Shown: positions 8,999-18,311, counted from the first letter of the stretch. The stretch is DNA of 64,000 bases from Sphingomonas sp. AP4-R1 (GCF_013113735.1 NZ_CP053346.1:620001-684000), one strand, 5' to 3'. The notes: a model not told the origin generated them from the letters alone. Numbers and translations: made by a program.

Positions 8999-9086
8999 AA
9001 TGGTTGGCGGCCGGGCGCCGTCGCGGTCGCTCATCCGATGATCCGGCCGAACCGGAACCAAGCCTCTCACCACGCGTCCTCGCCGC

Positions 9087-10937
9087 GTGCCATCGTCGCC
9101 TCCCGTCCATCGCGCCCTCCACATCGCCCTGATCGGGCTCGGCGCGGCGCTCCTGCTCTTCCTCGCCACCGCGCTCGCCTTGCTCACCTGGGGCTGGACG
9201 TGGCTGCATGACCCGATCGAGCGCCAGCTGACCGCACGCCTGGGCCGCACCGTCCAGATCGGCGCGATCCGCCGCATCGATCACGATTTTTCCGACGCAA
9301 CGCTCGCGATCGACGATATCAAGGTCGCCCAGCCCGACTGGGTCGGCGGCGGGACTTTCGCGACGGTCGCGCGCGCGCGCATCCAGCTCCCGATCTGGCC
9401 GATCCTGCGCGGCGCCTTCCGTCCCACCTCGATCGCGCTGGAAGGCTTCCGCCTCCACCTGATCCGCCGCGACGCGCAACACGCCAACTGGAAGGGCCTT
9501 CCCGGCGGCGGCGGCAAAAGCGGTGGCGGCACCAGCCTGCGCCACTTCGCTCTGCGCGACGGTGCCGTGCAATTCGACGATTACAAGCGCGCCCACTTCT
9601 TCCGCGCCACCGTCAACGCCGATGACAGCCGCTTCCGGCTGGCGGGCACGGGCACGCTGATCGGCCGCCCCACCACGCTCTCGCTTGCCGGCGCGGGGCT
9701 GCTCGGCCCGGGCGACTGGCCTTTCCGGCTGGAGTATCGCTCGCCCATCGCCAACGCCACGCTCGATGCCCGCGCGAAAGGCCCGCTCGACATCGGCCAC
9801 TTCGCCGGCCACGTCACCGCCTGGGGAGACGATCTGAAGCATCTCGATCTGATCGTGGAGGCGGGGCTGCCCGGCACCGCGCCCGCGCGGATCGTGGCCG
9901 ATGTGCGCCATGACGCGCCCGACTGGTTCCTGCCCCGCTTCGCTCTCACGCTCGGCCGCTCGCACGCGACGGGCTCCCTCGATGTCCGCAAGCAGGACGG
10001 GCGCACCCGGCTCGACGGCAAGCTCGTCGTCGCCGCGCTCGATTTCGACGATCTCGCCAATGCCGAGGGCCGCGCGAAGGCGGCCGCCCAGCGCGCCGCA
10101 GCCCCCGGCCGCCGCCTGCCCGCCACGCGCATCGCGCTCGATCATCTGCTGAAGACGGACGGCGCGCTGGATGTCGACATCCGCCGCCTCCTGTTCCGCC
10201 AGCCCACCATCTTCCGTGGCATGCGCGGCCATATGGCGCTGGATCATGGCGTGCTGACGGTTTCGCCGTTCGTCACCACGCTCGACGCGGGCTCGCTCGG
10301 CGGCACGCTCCGCATCGCGCAGACGGATGCCGCCACGCGCCTCCATGTCGATCTGCGCCTCACCGGTGGCCGGATCGAGGCGCTGGCGAGCGACCCCCAC
10401 GCCTTCACCGGCGCGCTCGCCGGCCGTTTCCTGCTGGACGGCACGGGCGAGACGATCCGCGCCGCGCTCGGCACCGCCCATGGCCGCCTCGCCATCGTCG
10501 GGCGGAACGGCGCGCTCGGCCGCAAGACGGCGCTGCTGCTGGGACAGGATCTGGGACGCGGTCTGCGCGCCAAGGACGAGGAGCGCGCGGAGCTGCGCTG
10601 CGGGATCGGCAGCTTCGCGGTCCGCGCCGGGCAGGCCCGCCCCGAAACCCTGCTGCTCGACACCAGCCTCACCCGCGCCGAGGCGACCGGCCTGATCGAC
10701 CTCACGCACGAGCGCGTCGATCTCGCGCTCACCGGCCTCCCCAAACAGAAAAGCGCGCTCCGCATTCTGGGCCCGATCCGCGTGACGGGGGAATTGTTCG
10801 CGCCGCAGGTGACGGCGCCCGAGGCCACCTCCACGAAGGGCCTGTTCAGGGCCATCGGCCGCGCCCTCTCCGGCAAGCCCCAACCGCTGGCGACGGACGC
10901 CGATTGCGCGGGATTGGCGGCCAAAGCCCTCCGCTAG
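9087..10937 (+). CDS. AsmA family protein
   Basis: This 616-residue protein has a single N-terminal membrane anchor (about residues 12-35) followed by a long beta-rich periplasmic region. The AsmA N-terminal signature is present: LTARLGRTVQIG, then the DIKVAQPDW-x-GG segment, and VARARIQLPIWPIL. A C-terminal AsmA_2-like region includes GRLAIVGRNGALG. AsmA-like proteins are bridge-like lipid-transport or outer-membrane biogenesis proteins. The GTG at 9087 is the most plausible start but has no strong Shine-Dalgarno. The gene stands alone between repeat elements. Confidence 0.87.
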   Translation: MPSSPPVHRALHIALIGLGAALLLFLATALALLTWGWTWLHDPIERQLTARLGRTVQIGAIRRIDHDFSDATLAIDDIKVAQPDWVGGGTFATVARARIQLPIWPILRGAFRPTSIALEGFRLHLIRRDAQHANWKGLPGGGGKSGGGTSLRHFALRDGAVQFDDYKRAHFFRATVNADDSRFRLAGTGTLIGRPTTLSLAGAGLLGPGDWPFRLEYRSPIANATLDARAKGPLDIGHFAGHVTAWGDDLKHLDLIVEAGLPGTAPARIVADVRHDAPDWFLPRFALTLGRSHATGSLDVRKQDGRTRLDGKLVVAALDFDDLANAEGRAKAAAQRAAAPGRRLPATRIALDHLLKTDGALDVDIRRLLFRQPTIFRGMRGHMALDHGVLTVSPFVTTLDAGSLGGTLRIAQTDAATRLHVDLRLTGGRIEALASDPHAFTGALAGRFLLDGTGETIRAALGTAHGRLAIVGRNGALGRKTALLLGQDLGRGLRAKDEERAELRCGIGSFAVRAGQARPETLLLDTSLTRAEATGLIDLTHERVDLALTGLPKQKSALRILGPIRVTGELFAPQVTAPEATSTKGLFRAIGRALSGKPQPLATDADCAGLAAKALR

Positions 10938-10950
10938 CCCCCCTCACCCC

Positions 10951-11129
10951 GTTTGGTTCGAGCCTGTCGAGAACCCCGCAGCTTCGAGCGAAGTCGAGAA
11001 GCGTCCGGCAAGTGCCGGCTGTGCGGTAAGGAACTTACTATAACCCGTTCGTCCTGAGCGAAGTCGAAGGACGGGCCGCAAGCGACACCGCCTGAAGCCC
11101 GTGCTTCGACTTCGCTCAGCACGAACGGG
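10951..11129. repeat. Composite inverted-repeat cluster
   Basis: A GTTTGGTTCGAGC...GAGAACC unit (10951-10975) is followed by a CTTCGAGCGAAGTCGAGAAG palindrome (about 10981-11001) and then by a CCCGTTCGTCCTGAGCG element. The arms of that last element at 11044-11075 and 11098-11129 are near-perfect reverse complements. The cluster fills the gap between the convergent asmA-like and sufE-like genes. Confidence 0.8.
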
Positions 11130-11149
11130 AGGGTGGAGGCGGGGAGCCC

Positions 11150-11557
11150 CTAAACCTGCCGCGCCGCCGTCTCGCGGATCAGCGCGATCATGTTCGGGAT
11201 CCCCTGCGTCCGGTTCGAGGACAATTGCGCCTTCAGGTCGAACGGCTCCAGCGCGCCCTCGATATCGATCGCGCCGATTTCCGCCGTCGATCGGTCCTGC
11301 ACCGCCTGCAGCACCAGCGCGATGATGCCCTTGGTGATCGCCGCATTCGAATCGGCCAGGAAATGCAGCCGCCCGTCCGGCAGCCGCGTGGGATAGACCC
11401 ACACCGAGGCAGAACAGCCGCGCACCAGGGTGGCGTCGGTCTTCAGCGCCTCCGGCATCGGCTCCAGCGCCTTGCCGAGATCGATCAGCAGCCGGTAGCG
11501 ATCGTCGGCATCGAGGAATTCATATTCGTCGAGGATTTCGGAGAGCGGGTTCGCCAT
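11150..11557 (-). CDS. sufE: SufE family cysteine-desulfuration protein
   Basis: This is a 135-residue cytoplasmic protein. The SufE pattern is evident: LDADDRYRLLIDLGK near the N-terminus, VRGCSASVWV carrying the sulfur-acceptor cysteine (about residue 48), then the ITKGIIALVLQAV helix and a C-terminal NMIALIRETA helix. SufE takes persulfide sulfur from the SufS desulfurase for Fe-S cluster assembly. The ATG at 11557 begins the conserved N-terminus; ten upstream codons are open but unconserved. The suf operon itself is not in the window. Confidence 0.92.
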   Translation of the reverse strand: MANPLSEILDEYEFLDADDRYRLLIDLGKALEPMPEALKTDATLVRGCSASVWVYPTRLPDGRLHFLADSNAAITKGIIALVLQAVQDRSTAEIGAIDIEGALEPFDLKAQLSSNRTQGIPNMIALIRETAARQV

Positions 11558-11673
11558 GCGAGGCCCGCTAGCAGGCGGCCGCCCCACACGAAAGGCCGCT
11601 CACCCCGCACATGCTTGCCCTGCCGCCCGGCCTGCGCCAGTCTGCCGCCATCGTCGTCCGCCGGGAGTCTCTC

Positions 11674-12405
11674 TTGCCCGAAAGCCAGATCGTCGAAGTC
11701 GCCGCCGCGCCCGGCAAGCGCATGGTCACCCTGCCCGCCCGGCCCGAGCCGATCCGCGTCGCCGCCTGTGAGACGGCGATCGTCGTGATCGACATGCAGA
11801 ATGCCTATGCGTCCCCCGGCGGCTATGTCGATCTCGCCGGCTTCGATATCTCCGGCGCCGCCGCCACGATCGACCGGATCGCCACCGTGCTGGAGGTGGG
11901 CCGCGCGGCCGGCGTCCAGATCGTCTATCTCCAGAATGGCTGGGATGCCGATTATGTCGAGGCTGGCACGGCCGGCCGCTCGCCCAATTATCACAAGTCC
12001 AACGCGCTGAAGACGATGCGCGCACGGCCCGAGCTGAAGGGCCAGCTGCTCGCACGCGGCGGCTGGGATTATGCGCTGGTCGACAGGCTCAGGCCCCAGC
12101 CCGGCGACATCAGCCTGCACAAGACGCGCTATTCCGCTTTCTTCAATTCGCAGCTGGATAGCGTGCTGCGCGCACGGGGCATCCGCACGATCGTCTTCGT
12201 CGGCATCGCCACCAACGTCTGCGTCGAATCGACTTTGCGGGACGGCTTCCACCTCGAATATTTCGGGGTGATGCTGGAGGACGCGACCCACCATCTGGGT
12301 CCCCCCGCGATGCAGGAGGCCAGCGTGTTCAACATCGAACGCTTCTTCGGCTGGGTCTCCACCACCGCCGATTTCTGCGGCAGCTTCGGCCAGATGGAGG
12401 ACTGA
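11674..12405 (+). CDS. rutB: RutB, ureidoacrylate amidohydrolase (isochorismatase fold)
   Basis: RutB hydrolyses (Z)-3-ureidoacrylate peracid or ureidoacrylate in the Rut pyrimidine-ring degradation pathway. The protein shows [17 protein letters not shown] (catalytic Asp of the cysteine hydrolase triad), the [10 protein letters not shown] segment typical of RutB, a catalytic lysine in HKTRYSAFF and the nucleophile in [16 protein letters not shown] prefer the TTG at 11674 (243 residues) because GGGAG lies 6 bases upstream; the in-frame ATG at 11611 would add 21 residues. It leads a rutB-C-D-A series. Confidence 0.92.
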   Translation: MPESQIVEVAAAPGKRMVTLPARPEPIRVAACETAIVVIDMQNAYASPGGYVDLAGFDISGAAATIDRIATVLEVGRAAGVQIVYLQNGWDADYVEAGTAGRSPNYHKSNALKTMRARPELKGQLLARGGWDYALVDRLRPQPGDISLHKTRYSAFFNSQLDSVLRARGIRTIVFVGIATNVCVESTLRDGFHLEYFGVMLEDATHHLGPPAMQEASVFNIERFFGWVSTTADFCGSFGQMED

Positions 12406-12426
12406 GGTAGCCCTGCCCCTAACGCC

Positions 12427-12546
12427 GCTCGTGCTGAGCGAAGTCGAAGCACGTGCCCCACACGATACCGCCTGAAGCCCGCCCTTCGAAGTAGTTTACC
12501 CTGAGCGCCTGCCCTGGCAGGCAGTCGAAGGGCTCAGGACGAACGG
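12427..12546. repeat. CGTGCTGAGCGAAGTCG-type inverted-repeat element between rutB and rutC
   Basis: The left part, 12429-12453, reads towards GAGCGAAGTCGAAGCACG and the right part, about 12521-12546, is CAGTCGAAGGGCTCAGGACGAACGG. The two are imperfect reverse complements. The element ends 20 bases before the rutC start, so it lies in the rutB-rutC spacer and could fold in the transcript. Confidence 0.7.
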
Positions 12547-12566
12547 ATCAAGAAGAGGACGAAACC

Positions 12567-12947
12567 ATGCCCTTCGAAGCGATCAACCCCGCCGCCTTCC
12601 CCACCCCGATCGCGCCTTACTCCGCCGCCGCGAAGGCCGGGAATATCCTCTACGTCTCGGGCATGCTCGCGCTGGGAGAGGGCGGCGTGGTGCTGCATGT
12701 CGGCGATGCGGCGGCGCAGGCGCGCCATGTGCTGGAGGCGATCCGCATCACCGTGGAGGCGGCCGGCGGCACCATGGCGGACATCGCGATGAATCACATC
12801 TTCCTCAAGGACTTCGCCGATTATGCGGCGGTCAACACGGTCTATGCCGAGTATTTCCCCGGCGCCAAGCCCGCCCGCTACTGCATCCGCGCCGATCTGG
12901 TGAAACCCGATTGCCTGGTCGAGATCGCCAGCGTGGCGCACCTGTGA
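12567..12947 (+). CDS. rutC: RutC, RidA-family 3-aminoacrylate deaminase
   Basis: A 126-residue RidA/YjgF-fold protein starts at ATG 12567, with AAGAGGAC about 10 bases upstream. Conserved features are [18 protein letters not shown] at the N-terminus, the [14 protein letters not shown] segment, and the substrate-binding arginine in [20 protein letters not shown]. In the Rut pathway RutC speeds hydrolysis of aminoacrylate to malonic semialdehyde. Its place directly between rutB and rutD supports the specific name over a generic RidA call. Confidence 0.92.
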   Translation: MPFEAINPAAFPTPIAPYSAAAKAGNILYVSGMLALGEGGVVLHVGDAAAQARHVLEAIRITVEAAGGTMADIAMNHIFLKDFADYAAVNTVYAEYFPGAKPARYCIRADLVKPDCLVEIASVAHL

Positions 12948-12954
12948 GGGGCCA

Positions 12955-13090
12955 TCCCACTCCTCCCTACGCGCAGCGTGGGGAGGGGGACCATGCGAAG
13001 CATGGTGGAGGGGCAAATCCCGCCGTCGCGCCCTGCCCATCCACCGCTCTTCGAGCGGTCCCCCTCCCCATGGAAGACATGGGGAGGAAC
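12955..13090. repeat. Inverted-repeat element (CTCCCTACGCGCAGCG type) upstream of rutD
   Basis: Local palindromes (CTACGCGCAGCGTGGGGAG, ACCATGCGAAGCATGGT and CCCCATGGAAGACATGGGG) lie in the 150-base spacer. The last palindrome contributes the GGGGAGGA Shine-Dalgarno of rutD (start 13097), so the repeat itself supplies the ribosome-binding site and could mask it when folded. Confidence 0.65.
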
Positions 13091-13096
13091 TAAAGA

Positions 13097-13894
13097 GTGC
13101 CCACCTCCCTCCACCACGAATGGCACGGGCCCGAGGGTGCGCCCGTCCTGATCCTCTCCTCCGGCCTCGGCGGCTCCACCTCCTACTGGGCGCCCAACCT
13201 TCCCGCCCTCACCCCGCACTATCGCATCCTCGCCTACGACCATCGCGGCACCGGCCGCAGCGAACGCGCCCTTCCCCGCGCCGATCTCCCCGATGCGGGC
13301 ATGACCGACGATCTGCTCCAGCTGATGGACGAGACCGGCACCCCCTCCGCCACCATCATCGGCCATGCCGCCGGCGCGATGATCGCCATGGCCCTCGCCG
13401 CCCGCGCGCCGGAGCGCGTCACCGGCATCGTCGCGATCAACGGCTGGGCGAAGCCCGATCCGCATTTCCTGCGCTGCTTCGCGGCCCGCCTCGCCATCCT
13501 CCACGGCGCGGGGCCGGAGGCGTTCCTGCGCGCCCAGCCCATCTTCCTGTTCCCCGCCAACTGGATCTCCGCCCACACGCGCGAACTGGAAGCCGAGCTG
13601 CCCCACCAGATCGCCGCCTTCCCCGGCGCCGCCATCGTGGAGCGCCGCATCGCCGCGCTGGCCGCGTTCGACATCACGCCCGTCGCCGATCGCATCACCG
13701 CGCCGGTGCAGGTGCTGGTGTCGGAGGACGACATGCTCGTCCCCTCGGACGCCGGCCGCCGCCTCGCCGCCCTCCTGCCGAACGCCGAACTCGCCGCGCT
13801 CCCGTGGGGCGGCCATGCCGTGAACGTCACCGATCCCGAGGGCTTCGCCGCCGCGATCCTCCCCTTCCTCGCCCGCGTCTCACAGGAGCCTTGA
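13097..13894 (+). CDS. rutD: RutD, alpha/beta hydrolase of the Rut pathway
   Basis: This 265-residue alpha/beta hydrolase starts with GTG at 13097. Motifs are the oxyanion region [23 protein letters not shown], and a C-terminal [13 protein letters not shown] with the catalytic histidine. The nucleophile elbow reads GHAAGAM, that is G-x-A-x-G rather than G-x-S-x-G. This is consistent with RutD, whose role in hydrolysing carbamate or helping aminoacrylate breakdown does not depend on a classical serine nucleophile. It lies 4 bases upstream of rutA. Confidence 0.9.
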   Translation: MPTSLHHEWHGPEGAPVLILSSGLGGSTSYWAPNLPALTPHYRILAYDHRGTGRSERALPRADLPDAGMTDDLLQLMDETGTPSATIIGHAAGAMIAMALAARAPERVTGIVAINGWAKPDPHFLRCFAARLAILHGAGPEAFLRAQPIFLFPANWISAHTRELEAELPHQIAAFPGAAIVERRIAALAAFDITPVADRITAPVQVLVSEDDMLVPSDAGRRLAALLPNAELAALPWGGHAVNVTDPEGFAAAILPFLARVSQEP

Positions 13895-13898
13895 AGCC

Positions 13899-14966
13899 AT
13901 GCAGGTCGGCGTCTTCGTCCCCATCAACAACAATGGCTGGCTGATCTCGAGGACGGCCCCGCAATACAAACCCAGCTTCGATCTCAACAAGGAGATCGCG
14001 ATCCGCGCCGAGAAGCATGGCCTCGATTTCCTGCTCTCGATGATCAAGCTGCGCGGCTTCGGCGGCGAGACGCAATTCTGGGAATATGGCCTCGAAAGTT
14101 TCACGCTGATGGCCGGCCTCGCCGCCGTCACCGACAAGATCAAGATCTACGCCACCTGCCCCACGCTCATCATCCCACCCGCTTTTGCCGCGCGCATGTG
14201 CAACACGATCGATTCGATCAGCCACGGCCGCTTCGGGCTGAACCTGATCACCGGCTGGCAGCCGCCCGAATATACGCAGATGGGCCTGTGGCCGGGCGAC
14301 GAGCATTTCCGCAACCGCTATCAGGTGCTGGACGAATATGCCCATATCCTGAGGGAGTTGTGGGAAACCGGCTCGTCCGATTTCAAGGGCACATATTATC
14401 AGATGGACGATTGCCGCGTCTGGCCCCGGCCGAGCGCGGACATGAAGATCATCTGCGCGGGATCGTCCGACGACGGCCTCGCTTTCTCGGCCAAATGGGC
14501 GGACTACGCCTTCTGCCTCGGCAAGGGCGTCAACACGCCGACCGCCTTCGCCTTCAACAATGACCGGCTGGCCAAGGCCCTCGAGAAGACCGGCCGCGAC
14601 GTGCAGATCTTCGTCCTCATCATGATCATCGCCGACGAAACGGACGAGGCGGCGATGGCCAAATGGAAACTCTACAATGAGGGCGTCGATCTCGCCGCGA
14701 TCGGCTGGCTGGCCGAGCAGGGCGCGAAGGACACGGTCAACACGGACACCAACGTCCGCCAGCTCGCCGCCCCCGAGGGTGCCGTGAACATCAACATGGG
14801 CACGCTGGTGGGCAGCTACGAAAGCGTCGCGCGCATGCTCGATGAAATGGCCGAGGTGCCGAATACGGGCGGCGTGCTGCTGACCTTCGACGATTTCGTG
14901 GACGGCGTGGAGAATTTCGGCACGCGGATCCAGCCCCTGATGAAGAGCCGGGGCGCGCGCTCCTGA
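13899..14966 (+). CDS. rutA: RutA, FMN-dependent pyrimidine monooxygenase
   Basis: This is a 355-residue luciferase-like (bacterial luciferase superfamily) monooxygenase. Recognisable RutA features are the N-terminal [14 protein letters not shown], the [23 protein letters not shown] segment split across strands 2-3, the [16 protein letters not shown] motif and the [15 protein letters not shown] motif that contacts flavin. RutA opens the uracil ring between N3 and C4 using FMNH2 and O2. It is the last gene of the rutB-C-D-A series, an order different from E. coli rutABCDEFG, and no flavin reductase (rutF) follows. Confidence 0.94.
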   Translation: MQVGVFVPINNNGWLISRTAPQYKPSFDLNKEIAIRAEKHGLDFLLSMIKLRGFGGETQFWEYGLESFTLMAGLAAVTDKIKIYATCPTLIIPPAFAARMCNTIDSISHGRFGLNLITGWQPPEYTQMGLWPGDEHFRNRYQVLDEYAHILRELWETGSSDFKGTYYQMDDCRVWPRPSADMKIICAGSSDDGLAFSAKWADYAFCLGKGVNTPTAFAFNNDRLAKALEKTGRDVQIFVLIMIIADETDEAAMAKWKLYNEGVDLAAIGWLAEQGAKDTVNTDTNVRQLAAPEGAVNINMGTLVGSYESVARMLDEMAEVPNTGGVLLTFDDFVDGVENFGTRIQPLMKSRGARS

Positions 14967-14971
14967 CCATC

Positions 14972-15003
14972 CCCCTCCGTCACCCCGGACTTGATCCGGG
15001 ATG
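14972..15003. repeat. Short inverted repeat after rutA
   Basis: GTCACCCCGGACTTGATCCGGGATGAC forms a hairpin (CCCGGA/TCCGGG with flanking GTCA/TGAC). It directly follows rutA and may serve as its terminator, although no T-tract follows. Confidence 0.55.
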
Positions 15004-15120
15004 ACCGGATAATTAACGGCCACTTTCGCCCAATAGCGGACCTTCGTTGTCGCCCAGCTTGCTGGAGATCGGGTTCGAGCATAGCCACACCGGCAAGTTT
15101 CGACTTGAAGGGCATGTCCT

Positions 15121-15348
15121 ATGAAGAAGGTCGTGGCCGGCGCTTTGATCGGAGCAGCGACAGCCTACACGCTGATCATCGCGTTCATGGTTGTCTTTAC
15201 GGTCGGTTTTTTCGGCGCACGCAGCCTGAGAGGAGACGGGATCGGACTTGTCGTCTTCTTCCTGATCGCAGTTTCTCCAGTTGCTGTCTGGCTCTACTGT
15301 CTCAAACACGCCAAAGCGTGGCTTCGGGGTGGACAGCCACCCTTCTAA
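15121..15348 (+). CDS. Small two-helix membrane protein, hypothetical
   Basis: This 75-residue protein has two hydrophobic segments (about residues 5-31 and 43-60) and a short charged loop between them. The sequence is less GC-rich than its neighbours. The ATG at 15121 has only a weak upstream AAGGG. I do not recognise the family, and no neighbour suggests a function. Confidence 0.5.
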   Translation: MKKVVAGALIGAATAYTLIIAFMVVFTVGFFGARSLRGDGIGLVVFFLIAVSPVAVWLYCLKHAKAWLRGGQPPF

Positions 15349-15382
15349 GGCTACGTCCTCCTATGACCGCTTTCCACCATTT

Positions 15383-15688
15383 CTCGTCATCGCGAGGCGC
15401 GTAGCGCCGTGGCGATCCAGTCTGCACTACCGAAGCTGGATTGCTTCGCTCCGCTCGCAATGACGAGCTTGGGAAGCATCGCTACGTTTCAGGCTGGCGA
15501 CAGCCCATTCTCTCCTCCGCGTCTCCGCGCCTCTGCGTGAACCCCTTCCCTCTTCTCGCCGAAGCCAGCTCTCGACACCCCCCGCCCCGATGAACCTACG
15601 CTGCAGTCCCCGTTCCGCCCCGATTAACCACGACAGGGGCATACCCCATGACGGATCCGGAAACCGGATCGCGAAATGGAGAGTAGAT
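15383..15688. repeat. Intergenic region with CGTCATCGCGAGGC-type inverted repeat
   Basis: The gap between the small membrane protein and the Gly/Tyr-rich protein contains an inverted repeat at 15383-15464: the left end is GTCATCGCGAGGCGCG and the right end CGCTCGCAATGACG. A CCTCCGCGTCTCCGCGCCTCTGCG tract at about 15514-15537 resembles the arms of the repeat at 18355-18414. No gene was seen here. Confidence 0.65.
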
Positions 15689-16099
15689 ATGCGTACCATG
15701 ATCAAGGCGACGCTCGCCGCCGCCGCACTGGCCACCGCCTCGCTGGGCGCGATCCAGCCCGCGCAGGCGCGCGACGATACGGGTGTCGCCGTCGCCGCCG
15801 GGATCATCGGCCTGGGCGTCGGCGCCGCGATCGCCTCGTCCGATCACGGCTACAGCCGCGTCGGCTATTACGGTGGTGGTGGCGGCTATTATGGCGGCCC
15901 CGGTTATTATCGCGGCTACGCCCCCGCTTATTATCCGGCCTATGGCTATGGCCGCCCCGCTTATGGCTACGATCGTGGCTATCGCGGCGACTGGCGCGGC
16001 GGACGCGGTTGGGACCGGGGCTATCGCGGCCATGATCGTGGCTGGGATCGCGGTCGCGGCGATTGGGATCGCGGCCATGGCGGCCATGGCCGTCGCTAA
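15689..16099 (+). CDS. Secreted glycine/tyrosine/arginine-rich protein
   Basis: A 136-residue protein has a signal peptide (MRTMIKATLAAAALATASLG, cleavage near AQA-RD at about residue 29), a short hydrophobic glycine-zipper-like stretch (VAAGIIGLGVGAAIAS) and then a low-complexity tail of YGGGGGYYGG, PAYGYG and WDRG units. The glycine-zipper stretch suggests membrane association. Such tails occur in periplasmic or cell-surface proteins of unknown role. The ATG at 15689 begins the signal peptide and has GGAGAG upstream. Confidence 0.75.
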   Translation: MRTMIKATLAAAALATASLGAIQPAQARDDTGVAVAAGIIGLGVGAAIASSDHGYSRVGYYGGGGGYYGGPGYYRGYAPAYYPAYGYGRPAYGYDRGYRGDWRGGRGWDRGYRGHDRGWDRGRGDWDRGHGGHGRR

Positions 16100-16105
16100 G
16101 GCAGG

Positions 16106-16171
16106 GGGAGCGACGTGAACCGCTCCCGTTAACCCCGAATCTCCGGGACGGAGCGCTTTTGCCGCTCCGTC
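16106..16171 (+). terminator. Two tandem hairpins after the Gly/Tyr-rich gene
   Basis: Hairpin 1 is GGGAGCG (16106-16112) pairing with CGCTCCC (16121-16127). Hairpin 2 is GACGGAGCG (16147-16155) pairing with CGCTCCGTC (16163-16171) around a CTTTTGC loop. Neither has a proper T-tract, so a terminator role is likely but unproven. Confidence 0.45.
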
Positions 16172-16278
16172 TCGGATTCATATCGGCGCCCGCTCTGTCC
16201 CGCACAGCTTCCGTTCAGCCGGACCCGGCGCTAAGAGGGCGCGCGCCCACGATCGGGCGCGATCCCGGGGACGACGAC

Positions 16279-16983
16279 TTGGCGCTGACACCGCAGAACA
16301 ATGAAGCCTTTTTCCGCGAGGTGGACGAAGAGGTCCGTCGCGATCGGATGGTGGCTTTCTTCCAGCGCTATGGAAAGGCTTTGGCAGCTCTGGTCGTGGT
16401 CGGCCTGCTCGCGCTCGCCGGCTGGCTGTGGTGGAAGAGCCACCTCGCCCAGCAGGCCGGGCTGGACAGCGAGAAGCTGGCCCCCGCGCTCGCCAGCCTG
16501 GAGGCGGGCAATTCGCCGGCCGCAGCCGATGCCGCCGCGCTCGCGCAGGTCGCGCAGAGCCCGCGTGACGGATATCGCGCGCTCGGTGCGCTCTCGCTCG
16601 CCGATACGGCCGCGATGAAGGGCGATGCCGCCGGTGCCGCCAGCCGCTATGCGGCGATCGCCGCCGATACGGGCGCGCCCCAGGCGATGCGCGATCTGGC
16701 GCTGCTGCGCTCGATCGCGGTGCGCTTCGATACGCTGCCGCCCGCACAGGTGATCGCGCAGCTGAAGCCGCTCGTGGAGCCGGGCAATGCCTTTTTCCCG
16801 AGTGCCGCCGAATATACGGCGCTGGCGCAGCTGAAGCTCGGCAAGCGGGACGATGCGGCCAAGCTGCTGGCGGCGATCGCGAACGACGCCAACGCCCCCG
16901 CCTCGCTGCGCGGCCGCGCCGCCGGTCTGGCGACCACGCTCGGCCAGACGATCGCGCCGGCGGACACGATTTCGAAGGGATGA
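16279..16983 (+). CDS. YfgM-like tetratricopeptide membrane protein
   Basis: This 234-residue protein has a cytoplasmic N-terminus (ALTPQNNEAFFREVDEEVRR), one membrane helix (about residues 30-50) and a periplasmic helical TPR-like region rich in A-x-L repeats. This is the layout of YfgM, an ancillary SecYEG/chaperone-linked protein normally encoded next to bamB, as here. The start is TTG at 16279 with GGGGA upstream; there is no ATG nearby, and this start gives the usual family N-terminus. Its stop overlaps the bamB start in ATGA. Confidence 0.82.
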   Translation: MALTPQNNEAFFREVDEEVRRDRMVAFFQRYGKALAALVVVGLLALAGWLWWKSHLAQQAGLDSEKLAPALASLEAGNSPAAADAAALAQVAQSPRDGYRALGALSLADTAAMKGDAAGAASRYAAIAADTGAPQAMRDLALLRSIAVRFDTLPPAQVIAQLKPLVEPGNAFFPSAAEYTALAQLKLGKRDDAAKLLAAIANDANAPASLRGRAAGLATTLGQTIAPADTISKG

Positions 16984-18311
16984 GGATGAGGAACGTCTCG
17001 CGCGCGATCGGTGTGATCGCGCTGGCCGCCAGCCTTGCCGGCTGCGGCATGTTCAAGGGCAACAACAAGCCGAAGACGGCCGTGCTGGGTGAGCGCATTC
17101 CCGTGCTCGCCACGCAGAACGATGCCGAGGTCGATCCCAGCCTGTCCGAAACGCAGGTCACGATCCCCGCGCCCGAGGTGAACGAGGCCTGGGCCCAGCC
17201 CGGCGGCAACGCATCCAAGTCGATGGGCCATCTCGCGCTCGGCCTGGATCCCAAGCGCGCCTGGACCGCGCATGTCCCGAAGAGCAATCCCCGCCAGCGT
17301 TATGGCGCGGCGCCCGTCATCGCCGCCGGCCATCTCTATGTGATGGACGCGGAGGGCGTGGTGCACGCCTTCTCGACCGAGACCGGCGCGCAGGTCTGGA
17401 AGCAGGGTTTCGCCGCCAGCAAGAAGGATCGCTCGGCTTTGTTCGGCGGCGGCGTCACCTATGACGACGGCAAGCTCTATGCCGTGAACGGTCTGGGCGA
17501 TGCGGTGGCGATGGATGCCGCGACCGGCAAGGAATTGTGGAAGGTCCGCCCCGGTGGCCCGCTGCGCGGCGCGCCCACCGTGGGCCTCGGCAACGTCTAT
17601 GTCGTCACGCAGGACAATCAGATCTTCGCGCTGAAGGTGGAGGACGGCAAGACCGCCTGGACGGACAGCGCCACGCTGGAGGCCGCCGGCGTGTTCGGCG
17701 TCGCCGCGCCCGCGCTCGGCCGCGGCACCGTCGTCGCCGGCTTCTCGAGCGGAGAGCTTTCGGCGCTGCGTTACGAGAATGGCCGCGTCGTGTGGCAGGA
17801 TCAGCTCGCGCGCACCTCGATCACCACCTCGGTCGCCTCGATCTCCGACATCGACGCTTCGCCCGTGATCGACAGCGACCGCGTCTATGCGATCGGCGAG
17901 GGTGGCCGCATGGTGGCGATGGATCTCGCCGCCGGCCAGCGCCTGTGGGAGCTGAACATCGGCGGCACCGAGACGCCGTGGATCGCCGGCAACTGGATCT
18001 TCGTGATGACGGACGAATCCAAATTGCTCTGCGTCGATCGCAACACCGGCAAGGTGCGCTGGATGACGCAGCTGGAGCGTTTCCGGAACAAGAAGAAGGG
18101 CGAGAATCCGATCGAATGGTCCGGCCCGGTGTTGGCCGGCGGCCGCCTGTGGGTGGTCAGCGATCGCGGCGAGATCGTCGGCGTCCAGGCGATCGACGGC
18201 GTGGTCCGCGATCGCCTGAAGGGCAGCGGTCCGCTCCAGCTCGCTCCGATCGTGGCGAACAACATGCTCGTCACGATGGACCGCAAGGGCACGATCACCG
18301 CCTATCGCTGA
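16980..18311 (+). CDS. bamB: BamB, outer-membrane protein assembly lipoprotein
   Basis: A 443-residue lipoprotein has the lipobox LAASLAGCG (Cys about residue 22), then repeated PQQ-type beta-propeller blades with the A-x-TG-x-x-LW pattern (for example AATGKELWKV, NTGKVRWMTQ). BamB is the propeller scaffold of the BAM complex that inserts beta-barrel proteins into the outer membrane. ATG 16980 overlaps the upstream stop; a second in-frame ATG at 16986 is equally possible. No der/engA gene follows; a TPP riboswitch and thiC come next. Confidence 0.93.
   Translation: MRMRNVSRAIGVIALAASLAGCGMFKGNNKPKTAVLGERIPVLATQNDAEVDPSLSETQVTIPAPEVNEAWAQPGGNASKSMGHLALGLDPKRAWTAHVPKSNPRQRYGAAPVIAAGHLYVMDAEGVVHAFSTETGAQVWKQGFAASKKDRSALFGGGVTYDDGKLYAVNGLGDAVAMDAATGKELWKVRPGGPLRGAPTVGLGNVYVVTQDNQIFALKVEDGKTAWTDSATLEAAGVFGVAAPALGRGTVVAGFSSGELSALRYENGRVVWQDQLARTSITTSVASISDIDASPVIDSDRVYAIGEGGRMVAMDLAAGQRLWELNIGGTETPWIAGNWIFVMTDESKLLCVDRNTGKVRWMTQLERFRNKKKGENPIEWSGPVLAGGRLWVVSDRGEIVGVQAIDGVVRDRLKGSGPLQLAPIVANNMLVTMDRKGTITAYR

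Noticed and set aside
8343..10883. Minus-strand open frame of about 840 codons opposite the AsmA gene
   Set aside because: Shadow of the AsmA-like coding sequence and the 5' part of rsmB; no recognisable motifs.
10951..12546. Repeated GTTCG/CGAAC blocks considered as a CRISPR array
   Set aside because: The units are inverted rather than direct, irregularly spaced and flank genes; no repeat-spacer periodicity and no cas genes.
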